Below, in pieces: positions 30,911-38,099 of a DNA stretch of 64,000 nt. The translations under genes were made by a program, and so were the position numbers. The DNA lies in contig LNJE01000006.1 of NCBI GenBank assembly GCA_001587635.1, positions 32,006 through 96,005 on the forward strand, read 5' to 3'. The DNA comes from Methanofastidiosum methylothiophilum. Its GTDB lineage: Archaea; Methanobacteriota_B; Thermococci; Methanofastidiosales; Methanofastidiosaceae. The first letter of the stretch is position 1, and every line of letters begins with the position of its first letter. The notes beneath the pieces were generated by a model. It was not told the DNA's origin, did not search any database, and saw only the letters and a program-made list of their open reading frames with translations.

Positions 30911-31309
30911 ATGACACTTCAAGAAGATCTTGAAAAAGTCCTTGACATNCTAAATAGATTAAAAGNNGAGGAAGGAGNCATAATNGTAGAAGGTCAAAAA
31001 GATATTGAATCACTTGTTAATCTTGGGATAAAAAATAGGATTATTAATGTCTCGCAAAGGAATATTTTTGATGTTATTGATGGCATCAAAGAAAAAGAAG
31101 TTATAGTTTTAACAGACTTTGATAAAAACGGNTCATCCCTATTTAAAAAATATGTTAAAGANCTCAATTCATCTGGAAAAAAAGCTNTTACATTATACTA
31201 TAAAGAATTAAAGAAATATTTGAAGAANTATATTGTAGGGATTGAACAGATATATCCTTTTCTTCAAAAAAGAGATTTAATAGAANATAATAGTGAATAC
31301 GATTGGTAA
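30911..31309 (+). CDS. Toprim-domain protein (UPF0292-like)
   Basis: A 132-residue protein with a single Toprim domain: the acidic start VEGQKDIESLVNLGI (Glu) and the DxD motif VLTDFDKNG (about residues 70-78). Small archaeal Toprim proteins of this type are related to the RNase M5/primase catalytic fold, with unknown cellular role. The ATG at 30911 is preferred over the TTG just before it. A TATA-like TTAATATAAATA about 25 bases upstream suggests a leaderless message. It is divergent from the corrinoid cluster. Confidence 0.8.
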   Translation: MTLQEDLEKVLDXLNRLKXEEGXIXVEGQKDIESLVNLGIKNRIINVSQRNIFDVIDGIKEKEVIVLTDFDKNXSSLFKKYVKXLNSSGKKAXTLYYKELKKYLKXYIVGIEQIYPFLQKRDLIEXNSEYDW

Positions 31310-31568
31310 TAAGAANTAAGTATAGACTGACTATTAGAGTTTTTATATCAGCATCTCAAGCCATTAAAAGGAGAAATATTTTTACAAGATGAGCTTAATA
31401 TGAAGGAGGAAATATATTTTTTATCTAAAAATACCTTAAAATACCATGCTTCTGTTTAAAATTAAGGCCAATTTGAACTTAAATCGTGAATTTATTATCA
31501 AACAGAAAGACATTTTAACTTTAGGCTATCAATTTAATATGTAGGGTAGAAGAGCAGGATTGAGATGG

Positions 31569-31784
31569 ATGGGGCAGATAAAAATAATTGTTGAAAAGCA
31601 TATTGACGGGTATGTGGCGTATCCTATTGGACTGAAGGGCATTGTAGTTGGTGAAGGTAATACTTATGAAGAAGCCTTAGCGGATGTTAAATCTGCGATT
31701 CAGTTCCACATAGAAACATTTGGAAAGGATGCGTTTATTGAGGAAGATATTATAGAAACTTTTATTGCTGAAGTGGTAGTCTAG
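31569..31784 (+). CDS. HicB-like antitoxin
   Basis: The 71-residue protein has the HicB fold signature: IIVEKHIDGYVAYPIGLKG, GEGNTYEEALADVKSAI and IQFHIETFG. This short form lacks the C-terminal DNA-binding domain of longer HicB proteins. HicB neutralises the HicA mRNA interferase. The ATG at 31569 is preferred, although a TTG nine bases upstream would also work. The toxin gene begins on the base after its TAG stop, so the two are translationally coupled. Confidence 0.78.
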   Translation: MGQIKIIVEKHIDGYVAYPIGLKGIVVGEGNTYEEALADVKSAIQFHIETFGKDAFIEEDIIETFIAEVVV

Positions 31785-32023
31785 TTGTCTAAATTTCCTA
31801 TAGATGCTTCAACAAGGAAAGTAATCAAAACTTTTGAATTACTTGGATTTGTAGTTGTTAGAGAAGGGAATCATATCTCAATGATAAGAGAAAATGAAGA
31901 CGGCACTAAGACTCCCCTGACTATACCAAATCATGAGAAGATTAAAAGCTCCACTTGAGAATAATATGCCGGCAAGTTGGAGTTTCTAGGGACGAGTTCA
32001 TAATGGCATATGAGAATGTTTGA
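31785..32023 (+). pseudogene. HicA-like toxin gene, frameshifted
   Basis: The frame from TTG at 31785 gives a HicA/YcfA-like N-terminal half (STRKVIKTFELLGFVVVREGNHISM) with the catalytic His of GNH, then LTIPNHEKIKSST and a premature TGA at about 31957. The remaining HicA half continues in the -1 frame, LRIICRQVGVSRDEFIMAYENV, ending at TGA 32021-32023. Adding one base near ACTTGAGA would restore the whole HicA domain. The cause may be a real inactivating deletion, a sequencing error in a mixed consensus, or, least likely, programmed frameshifting. Confidence 0.72.
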
Positions 32024-32125
32024 TCTGATTTACTATACTTTAGTCTTAACCTAGATCTGTATCTAATTGCTCCTATCTTTATTTATGTGAAGAATTATTG
32101 TTTATTTTTTATTTTAAAAATTAAG

Positions 32126-32147
32126 TTGGCCCTAACTTTAAGGCCAA
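32126..32147. terminator. Hairpin TTGGCC/GGCCAA in T/A-rich surroundings
   Basis: A perfect six-pair stem (32126-32131 with 32142-32147) has a ten-base loop and A/T runs on both sides. It could end transcripts of the minus-strand tRNA-Gly about 100 bases away or of the plus-strand HicBA unit. The match is by shape only. Confidence 0.35.
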
Positions 32148-32245
32148 ATAGATTATAACTAGAATATATTTTAGAAAATCTATCTTATTAATTAAAATAT
32201 GGTAAAAATGGCCTAATTTCAATACGCATTGGTAATAAAAAGAAG

Positions 32246-32317
32246 TGCGGTCGCCGGGATTCGAACCCGAGTTGCGAGCTTGGCAAGCTCGCGTGCTAGC
32301 CACTACACTACAACCGC
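32246..32317 (-). tRNA. tRNA-Gly (GCC)
   Basis: A 72-base cloverleaf on the minus strand: acceptor GCGGTTG/CGACCGC with discriminator A, anticodon arm around loop TTGCCAA (anticodon GCC), T arm CGGGTTCGAATCCCG. CCA is not encoded and no intron is seen. A strong TATA-like TTTATATATATTTT lies about 30-45 bases upstream on the minus strand. Confidence 0.95.
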
Positions 32318-32425
32318 ATTTTAAAGAGTATTTTTCTACTCCTAAAAAATATATATAAAGGTTTTGGTCATTTTTTTCTAAGCTTTTAGGCAAAAACTTT
32401 TAATGATTACTACAATTAAGAGGCT

Positions 32426-32788
32426 GTGGAAACTACTTTCGTGCTTGTGCGCTCTGAATCTTTTGATAAGATCCTAACTTCATTGTCTGACATGAAGAGA
32501 TATGGCGATCTTAAAATAATCGGAAAACCTAAAGTAATTCCTGAAGAATTCTCAGAAACAATTCTGAAAAAAACTTTGAAAGAGGAAGTTAAGATAAAAT
32601 TCAAAGCAAATGTCATAGCATCAGTTGAAGGGGAAGGCGGTCTTATAATTGACAGATTGCGAAGTATACATCCACCTGCGCATATGATTGCAATAACAAA
32701 AAAGAATGAACTTTATTTCCTAATCCAAAAATCCCTTAAAGATTTTAACAATCTAAAAGGGTACACAAATCCCAAGGTGAATCAATGA
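32426..32788 (+). CDS. DUF356-like archaeal protein
   Basis: The 120-residue protein resembles DUF356 proteins known mainly from methanogens (FVLVRSESFDKILTSLSDMKRYGDLKIIGKPKVI near the N-terminus). No catalytic motif is visible and the function is unknown. The start is GTG at 32426 with AAGAGG close by; the exact start is uncertain. Its TGA overlaps the ATG of the downstream PPAT gene (ATGA), so the two are co-translated, which hints at a link with coenzyme A metabolism. Confidence 0.68.
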   Translation: METTFVLVRSESFDKILTSLSDMKRYGDLKIIGKPKVIPEEFSETILKKTLKEEVKIKFKANVIASVEGEGGLIIDRLRSIHPPAHMIAITKKNELYFLIQKSLKDFNNLKGYTNPKVNQ

Positions 32789-33222
32789 AGGTAATTGCAT
32801 CCGGAACATTTGATAGATTGCATGAAGGGCACAAACACTTCCTCATGTCAGCATTTAATTTAGGGCATGTCTACATCGGGCTTACTTCTGATACCATGAT
32901 TAAAAATAAGGAATATTCTGACAGCATTCAAAACTATGAAGATAGAAAAGACAAATTGATTCAGTATCTTTCTAGCGAAAATAAAAATATAGGCGATGAT
33001 TACCAAATAATAAAAATTGATGACAGGCTAGGGTTTGCTGTTGAATCAATGGATGCAGACGCCATAGTAGTTACGTCTGATAATATAATGGCGGCAGAGG
33101 AAATCAATGATGCCCGTGCAGAGTATGGGCTTTATCCACTTAATATCATAAAAGTTGAGCTAATTTTAAAGGACAATAAAAAAATATCTTCTACAGATCT
33201 AAGAAGGGAAGAAAAAGATTAA
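32785..33222 (+). CDS. coaD: Archaeal phosphopantetheine adenylyltransferase (PPAT)
   Basis: The 145-residue nucleotidyltransferase converts 4'-phosphopantetheine and ATP to dephospho-CoA. The N-terminal GTFDRLHEGHK holds the T/HxGH nucleotide-binding motif, GLTSD follows, and the C-terminal ISSTDLRR is the ISST(x)LR signature. Length and motifs fit the archaeal PPAT family rather than bacterial CoaD. Start and stop overlap the neighbours: ATGA with the DUF356 gene upstream and four bases with the convergent regulator gene at the end. Confidence 0.92.
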   Translation: MKVIASGTFDRLHEGHKHFLMSAFNLGHVYIGLTSDTMIKNKEYSDSIQNYEDRKDKLIQYLSSENKNIGDDYQIIKIDDRLGFAVESMDADAIVVTSDNIMAAEEINDARAEYGLYPLNIIKVELILKDNKKISSTDLRREEKD

Positions 33223-33791
33223 TCTTTCCTCCAGAAGTCCCCCTTGTAAGCATTTGTTGCAGGGCACCCAAGGCACCTACCTGACTTATAATAAGGACAC
33301 CCATCACAATCAAGATCACATCCTCTTTCACTTTCTAAAGTGATTCGTACAGGCATAACAAAATCTTTTACAGGGCTCACAACTATATTAAAATCGACTT
33401 CTTTTACATCAGGATTTAATCTCAAATGATAGTCGACTATAGATTCAAGCGTTGCGATATTTTCCCCCATAAAAAGAAGGGTCATATTATATCTACCTGA
33501 CACCATCAGAGCATTAATGAAAAATGGGCACTTAGAAAACGTTTCAATTATACCTTGAGAGTTCTTTGCTGCAATCTCAACCTTGGCAAGAAAAAGATTA
33601 ACTTTTTTAAAATTCATACCTACGATATGAGAAAGTATCCCTCTATCTTTCAATTTCTTTATTCTCATCCCCACTGAAGGCTGGGAGAGGCCGATAATTT
33701 CAGCAATTTCACTCTGAGATATTTCAGGATTTTTTTGAAAAAGAGTTATTATTTGCCTATCCTTTTCGTCTAGCCGGATATTACTATTCAT
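33219..33791 (-). CDS. Lrp/AsnC-family regulator with C-terminal cysteine cluster
   Basis: The 190-residue protein has an N-terminal winged helix (LDEKDRQIITLFQKNPEISQSEIAEIIGLSQPSV, about 7-60) and an Lrp/AsnC ligand-binding half (about 70-140). An extra C-terminal tail CDLDCDGCPYYKSGRCLGCP, with six cysteines in 20 residues, could bind a metal or an Fe-S cluster. This makes a redox- or metal-sensing regulator plausible but unproven. It is divergent from nikR across a 135-base region with AT-rich promoter elements, so it may control nikR or itself. Confidence 0.85.
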   Translation of the reverse strand: MNSNIRLDEKDRQIITLFQKNPEISQSEIAEIIGLSQPSVGMRIKKLKDRGILSHIVGMNFKKVNLFLAKVEIAAKNSQGIIETFSKCPFFINALMVSGRYNMTLLFMGENIATLESIVDYHLRLNPDVKEVDFNIVVSPVKDFVMPVRITLESERGCDLDCDGCPYYKSGRCLGCPATNAYKGDFWRKD

Positions 33792-33926
33792 TTTATCACC
33801 TATATTATAAGATATGTTTATATACTAATAAATCTATCTATACAATATAATAATATTTGTATTGGCTTATATCTTATTTGAGCATAACTATATAAAATTG
33901 CGGCCTTAATTTAGAGGTGTGAGTTT

Positions 33927-34346
33927 ATGAATGGTGTTTTAAGATTCGGTGTTTCAATCCCCCCTGATCTTTTAGGTAAATTCGATAAGATCATTGAGGC
34001 AGAGGGATACGACAGCCGCTCTGAGGCGATTAGAGACATGATAAGGGGGTACATCGTAAAACGCCAATGGATATCTGGGGAGGAAGACGCTGTTTGTACG
34101 ATATCTTTAGTCTATGATCACACAAAGAGGGGGATTGTTGAAAAGATAACAGACGTTGAACATCACCATATCAAGGAAATTGTTACAACTTCTCATGTAC
34201 ACCTAGATGAAGAGAATTGTCTCGAAGTTATTATTATTAAGGGAAATAGTGAGAAAATTAGAGATTTTGCCAGATATATCCTATCTATCAAAGGCATAAA
34301 ACACGGGGACTTTATTATAGTGTCAACTGGAAAAGGTATCGAGTAG
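33927..34346 (+). CDS. nikR: Nickel-responsive regulator NikR
   Basis: The 139-residue protein has a ribbon-helix-helix DNA-binding N-terminus (RFGVSIPPDLLGKFDKIIEAEG) and an ACT-like nickel-binding C-terminus. The four nickel ligands are conserved: His79, His90, His92 and Cys98 (E. coli numbering 76, 87, 89, 95). It represses or tunes nickel transport when nickel is high, relevant for hydrogenases and methyl-CoM reductase. GAGGTG precedes the ATG. No nickel transporter gene lies next to it. A deacetylase gene follows seven bases downstream. Confidence 0.95.
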   Translation: MNGVLRFGVSIPPDLLGKFDKIIEAEGYDSRSEAIRDMIRGYIVKRQWISGEEDAVCTISLVYDHTKRGIVEKITDVEHHHIKEIVTTSHVHLDEENCLEVIIIKGNSEKIRDFARYILSIKGIKHGDFIIVSTGKGIE

Positions 34347-34353
34347 ACGATTT

Positions 34354-35214
34354 ATGAAGAAACTAATTCTCATTGCTATTTTTTTATTCTTATTAATTTT
34401 GGTAGGTAATTCTGAACTTTTTGATAAAACAAAAATCAAAGGAACTTATGTTGTATTTACCGTCGATACTGAATATGATTTTCCCCCAATACTTAACACT
34501 GAAAGAGGCATTGATGAAGGGATTCCTATAATACTGTCCATGTTTGATCAACATAATGTGAAGGCCACTTTCCTCACTACAGGTGAATTAGCCAAGAATA
34601 GGCCAGAAATTATAAAGGAAATTCATGACAAGGGGCATGAGGTGGGTTCACACAGCTATCACCATAAATCAATAAAAGCTATGACAAAATCTGAAATAAA
34701 AAATGAGATTGTTCTTTCATCTAATGCCATTGAAAATGCCATAGGGATACGCCCAGTTTCCTTTAGAGCCCCTGGGCACAGTGCATGTAATGACTTAATG
34801 ACTTTACTTCAAGAAAATGGATATCTAGTGGAAGCTTCGGCTGAAAAAATTAATTCCTACCCTTACCATCCGGATGAGAACAATTGGATTTCAGAAGGCA
34901 ATATGAGTATTCTTAGGGTGCCTGTTTCACATACACCATCATACTTTTACCCCCCAACAACATACAATAGACCATGGATTGATTGCTTCAATAAGGCAAT
35001 AAGCTCTCAATCAGATAAAAATCCAAAGATAGTTGTCATAGGGCTTCACCCGTGGGAGTTTGTTAAACTTGAAGCAGATGAGAAATATCAAAGCTATATT
35101 AGGGCATGTGGAAATTATACCATTGAAAACGTGACTTCACTTTTAGACTATTTGGATGGGCAAGATGTCACTTATGTCACTTTAGAAGAGCTTTATCATG
35201 TTCTAACAGATTAG
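34354..35214 (+). CDS. Membrane-anchored or secreted polysaccharide deacetylase
   Basis: The 286-residue protein has an N-terminal hydrophobic segment (KKLILIAIFLFLLILVGN) acting as signal or anchor and a NodB-type deacetylase domain. Metal and catalytic motifs are VFTVDTEYD (motif 1), HSYHH (motif 2) and RAPGHS (motif 3), with a late GLHPWEF. It probably removes acetyl groups from N-acetylated sugars of extracellular polysaccharide outside the cytoplasmic membrane. It follows nikR by seven bases and may be in its operon, though no functional link is evident. Confidence 0.88.
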   Translation: MKKLILIAIFLFLLILVGNSELFDKTKIKGTYVVFTVDTEYDFPPILNTERGIDEGIPIILSMFDQHNVKATFLTTGELAKNRPEIIKEIHDKGHEVGSHSYHHKSIKAMTKSEIKNEIVLSSNAIENAIGIRPVSFRAPGHSACNDLMTLLQENGYLVEASAEKINSYPYHPDENNWISEGNMSILRVPVSHTPSYFYPPTTYNRPWIDCFNKAISSQSDKNPKIVVIGLHPWEFVKLEADEKYQSYIRACGNYTIENVTSLLDYLDGQDVTYVTLEELYHVLTD

Positions 35215-35216
35215 GG

Positions 35217-35747
35217 CTAAAATATGCCTTCCCTTAACTTTTCTTCAATTTTTAATATTTCTCTTATTCGATTTTCACCGTTGATTTCCTGTATGTATTT
35301 ATTTGTTTCTGGGGGCACAAGATTATCCCATTTTTGATTCATCGAAATTCTTTTCCTAATTGAAGTACCATTGAGTTCATCTTTTTGATAAAATTTAACT
35401 TCTGATGTTTTGTATCCCCTTTTTTCCCAAAGTAATCTAACTAAATTATTATTAGTATATACTTTTTCAAATGAAGGAAAAGTGTCAATAATATTATCTA
35501 CCCACAAAGAGTTACTTTCCATATTGGGGCTTGATAGGACTATTACCCTATTTCTTAACTCTTTTAGAGAGCGTAAAATCATTTCAATTCTCTCTCCACT
35601 AGAAAACGGATTTGATATGGTGTAAGATAATTGCGAAGCGGCAACACATACTATAACTTCATCTTCGTTTTTTAGTATGTCTTTAATAACCATATAATGG
35701 CCGTTATGAAACGGCTGGAATCTACCTATATACAATCCCCGGCCCAT
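35217..35747 (-). CDS. nadM: Archaeal NMN adenylyltransferase (NadM)
   Basis: The 176-residue enzyme makes NAD from NMN and ATP. The N-terminal GLYIGRFQPFHNGHY has the HxGH motif and the ISxTxR-like end appears as GTSIRKRISM. Other family blocks are VIVCVAASQLSYTISNPFSSGERIEMI and NMESNSLWVD. Length is normal for archaeal NadM. It follows dys by four bases on the same strand, so the two are probably one operon. Nicotinate phosphoribosyltransferase of the same pathway is encoded at 45535. Confidence 0.94.
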   Translation of the reverse strand: MGRGLYIGRFQPFHNGHYMVIKDILKNEDEVIVCVAASQLSYTISNPFSSGERIEMILRSLKELRNRVIVLSSPNMESNSLWVDNIIDTFPSFEKVYTNNNLVRLLWEKRGYKTSEVKFYQKDELNGTSIRKRISMNQKWDNLVPPETNKYIQEINGENRIREILKIEEKLREGIF

Positions 35748-35751
35748 TTTA

Positions 35752-36702
35752 TCACTTCAAACTTTCAAACAATGACCCTATCATTAGCGGCAGTATCACA
35801 GTTGCGTCTCCTTCTATTGTGATAAACTCTGCGTCCTCTCTTACTTTTCCCCAAGAAATTGCTTCCCTAATTCTAGCCCCTGAAAGAGAGCCGTCCCATT
35901 CAGGTGCAGTTGTGATATATACGGCGTAATCTAATCCCCCTCTAAATTGATTCCACCATATAGTGTGATGTTTTGATATGCCTCCCCCAATCATTAGAGC
36001 GCCACTTTTATCAGAAGAATATATAAAATCACTTATCAGATCTTCATCTTTCATAATGTTTACATTGAAATCTTTATGCCCATCCTGCCAGAAGTAATAA
36101 AGCTGCCATCCCCATGATCCATCAAGCGGCCCTGGTAAAACCATGGGTATCTTATTTTTATAACACCAATATACAATAGAGTCTTCCTTATTTTTTTCAA
36201 CTTCCAAGGATTTCCCAAATTCCCATATCAATTCGTGAGTTGAAATATCCCTTATCCCTCTGTGATACAGCTCTTCCACTAAGCACCTGACTTTATCCTC
36301 TAGAATTTCTGAGTATGATTCATTAGGTATCAATACATTCCCTTCCCTGTTTATCCCTTCTCTGTGGAGTTCTCTATCGTCCATTTCAAAGGACCCCTGA
36401 TAGTAACTCCTATAGATCCTTGCGATATCATGGTCTAAAGTACCGGTAGTTGTTATCACCATATCAAAGATTTTATTTTTTAGAAGATCTTTGATTATCC
36501 CCCTTGTTCCAGTTGCAACTAAGGATGCAGGAAAAGAAAGAATTCTTTTACATTCTTTATCCTTTACCATATTCTCCAAAATCTTAGAACCGTCCCCAAC
36601 TTTTTTTGCAACATACCCCCCAGAAAGCGTCATTTGATAAGTAAGGTCTTTTATGCCCTTAATTTTACCAAGGTCAATATCCTTTACAACTTCTCGTTTC
36701 AT
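35752..36702 (-). CDS. dys: Deoxyhypusine synthase
   Basis: The 316-residue NAD-dependent enzyme transfers the aminobutyl group of spermidine to a lysine of aIF5A. Family features are MTLSGGYVAKKVGDGS, the TTTGTLDHDIAR segment and the C-terminal GGLDYAVYITTAPEWDGSLSGA. The catalytic lysine is conserved in SWGK (Lys286). It is divergent from iorB (72 bases between starts) and is followed by nadM. Spermidine supply would need polyamine enzymes, of which the arginase-fold protein at 8472 could be one. Confidence 0.95.
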   Translation of the reverse strand: MKREVVKDIDLGKIKGIKDLTYQMTLSGGYVAKKVGDGSKILENMVKDKECKRILSFPASLVATGTRGIIKDLLKNKIFDMVITTTGTLDHDIARIYRSYYQGSFEMDDRELHREGINREGNVLIPNESYSEILEDKVRCLVEELYHRGIRDISTHELIWEFGKSLEVEKNKEDSIVYWCYKNKIPMVLPGPLDGSWGWQLYYFWQDGHKDFNVNIMKDEDLISDFIYSSDKSGALMIGGGISKHHTIWWNQFRGGLDYAVYITTAPEWDGSLSGARIREAISWGKVREDAEFITIEGDATVILPLMIGSLFESLK

Positions 36703-36773
36703 GACAATGACATTGCCAAATTATCTTAAATAGCTTTTCAATAACTTTAAATATCATTCGTCTAACTATTTTT

Positions 36774-37361
36774 ATGGAATTTAATATCCTCATCTGTGGA
36801 GTCGGCGGGCAGGGAACAATTCTTGCATCATATATCCTTGGAAATGCAGCATTAAAAGAAGGATACAAAGTCAGACTAGGTGAAGTTCATGGAATGGCCC
36901 AAAGAGGAGGATCTGTTGTTTCCCATGTCAGAATGGGCGATGAAGTTTACGGATCAGTTATCCCACAAGGAAAAGCAAATATAATAATGGCATTTGAACC
37001 ACTTGAAGGATTACGAAATATCTCTTACCTAAAAAAAGATGGCGTAACAATACTAAACACAGAAAAAATAAATCCCATTTCAGTATCGCTTGGGGAATGC
37101 GATTATCCATCAATTGAGGAAATAATAAGTTCACTTTCAGAAAAAGGTAAAGTCTATCACTTTAATGCAACTGAAATGGCTAAAAAATTAGGCAGTCAAA
37201 TAACAATGAATATGGTCATGATTGGGGCATTATCATTTCTTGAAACTCCAATAAAAAATGAAACTCTTTTAGAAACTATAACTTCCATCCTGTCCAAAAA
37301 ACTTGAAATAAACTTAAATGCCTTTGAAATTGGTAGAAAAAAAATGGAGATTCTAATTTAA
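36774..37361 (+). CDS. iorB: Indolepyruvate ferredoxin oxidoreductase beta subunit (IorB)
   Basis: The 195-residue protein is the gamma-domain type subunit of 2-oxoacid:ferredoxin oxidoreductases: ILICGVGGQGTILASYIL, EVHGMAQRGGSVVSHVR and GQ-type DMIMAFEPLEGLR. In IorAB it works with IorA (TPP and Fe-S) to oxidise aryl pyruvates from aromatic amino acids. The iorA partner is not adjacent and not in the window. The gene ends convergently with the lipid decarboxylase, overlapping nine bases. Confidence 0.9.
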   Translation: MEFNILICGVGGQGTILASYILGNAALKEGYKVRLGEVHGMAQRGGSVVSHVRMGDEVYGSVIPQGKANIIMAFEPLEGLRNISYLKKDGVTILNTEKINPISVSLGECDYPSIEEIISSLSEKGKVYHFNATEMAKKLGSQITMNMVMIGALSFLETPIKNETLLETITSILSKKLEINLNAFEIGRKKMEILI

Positions 37362-38000
37362 CTCAAATTCTCCGATTATACTCTCTCCCGCTTTTACTTT
37401 ATCCCCCACCTTTACAATTGTTGTTATCTTGGAAGGATAAATTAATACTACTTGTGATCCCAATCTTATCATACCTATTTTATCCCCTATATTCAAGGCT
37501 TGGTCCAAATCAACATAGCAGTTTATTCTTCGTGCAAATGTACCGGCAATCTGAATTGTCACCGTCCGTATTTTTCCGTCTATTACAATGATATTTCTTT
37601 CATTTTCTACCAAAACATCCCCAAATGCAGGGAGATATTTTCCTTCAATATATATGATATCAACTACTGCACCTGAGATAGGTGACCTATTCACATGAAC
37701 GTCAAAGGGCCCCATAAAAATGGAAATCATTGTGTAATCTGTGTCAATGTACTCTTTTAATTCAGGTAAATAAATTCTTTTACCGTTCTTCACTGTGAAA
37801 GGAACTTCTCCTTGGTATACTGTATCAATGGAAATCACTTTACCATCTGCAGGAGATACTATAATGTCATTTTCTGTAGGAATAATCCTTTTTGGATCTC
37901 TATAAAAAATAACCCCAAAAATAATTAGTCCGATTAAAATTAGACTTAGAAAAACAGCTGCTTTTTTCTTAAATTGGGCCACCACAAATGTTAAAAACAT
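37353..38000 (-). CDS. asd: Archaetidylserine decarboxylase-like proenzyme
   Basis: A phosphatidylserine decarboxylase-related enzyme of 215 residues. The start has a transmembrane segment (about 10-35) followed by SPADGKVI. ISIFMGPFDVHVNRSP and the cleavage site RLGSQV (Gly181-Ser182) support autocatalytic pyruvoyl formation. In archaea this turns archaetidylserine into archaetidylethanolamine on the membrane. The ATG at 38000 is chosen over a GTG two codons upstream. CarS of the same lipid pathway is at 57355. Confidence 0.9.
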   Translation of the reverse strand: MFLTFVVAQFKKKAAVFLSLILIGLIIFGVIFYRDPKRIIPTENDIIVSPADGKVISIDTVYQGEVPFTVKNGKRIYLPELKEYIDTDYTMISIFMGPFDVHVNRSPISGAVVDIIYIEGKYLPAFGDVLVENERNIIVIDGKIRTVTIQIAGTFARRINCYVDLDQALNIGDKIGMIRLGSQVVLIYPSKITTIVKVGDKVKAGESIIGEFELN

Positions 38001-38088
38001 AGGCACTTATTTAAAATTATCGTGATTGGTGTTCAACTAACGAAAACTATTATAAGCTATAGATATTGAATATTGTTTGTTAGACCTA

Positions 38089-38096
38089 GAGGTGAT
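38089..38096 (+). promoter_or_regulatory. Shine-Dalgarno GAGGTGAT for an ATA start of smc
   Basis: An eight-base perfect match to the 16S 3' end (complement of ATCACCTC). The GAGG core ends seven bases before ATA at 38100. No ATG, GTG or TTG stands at a usable distance, and the only canonical start, TTG 38073, lies upstream of the ribosome-binding site. Confidence 0.7.
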
Positions 38097-38099
38097 TTA

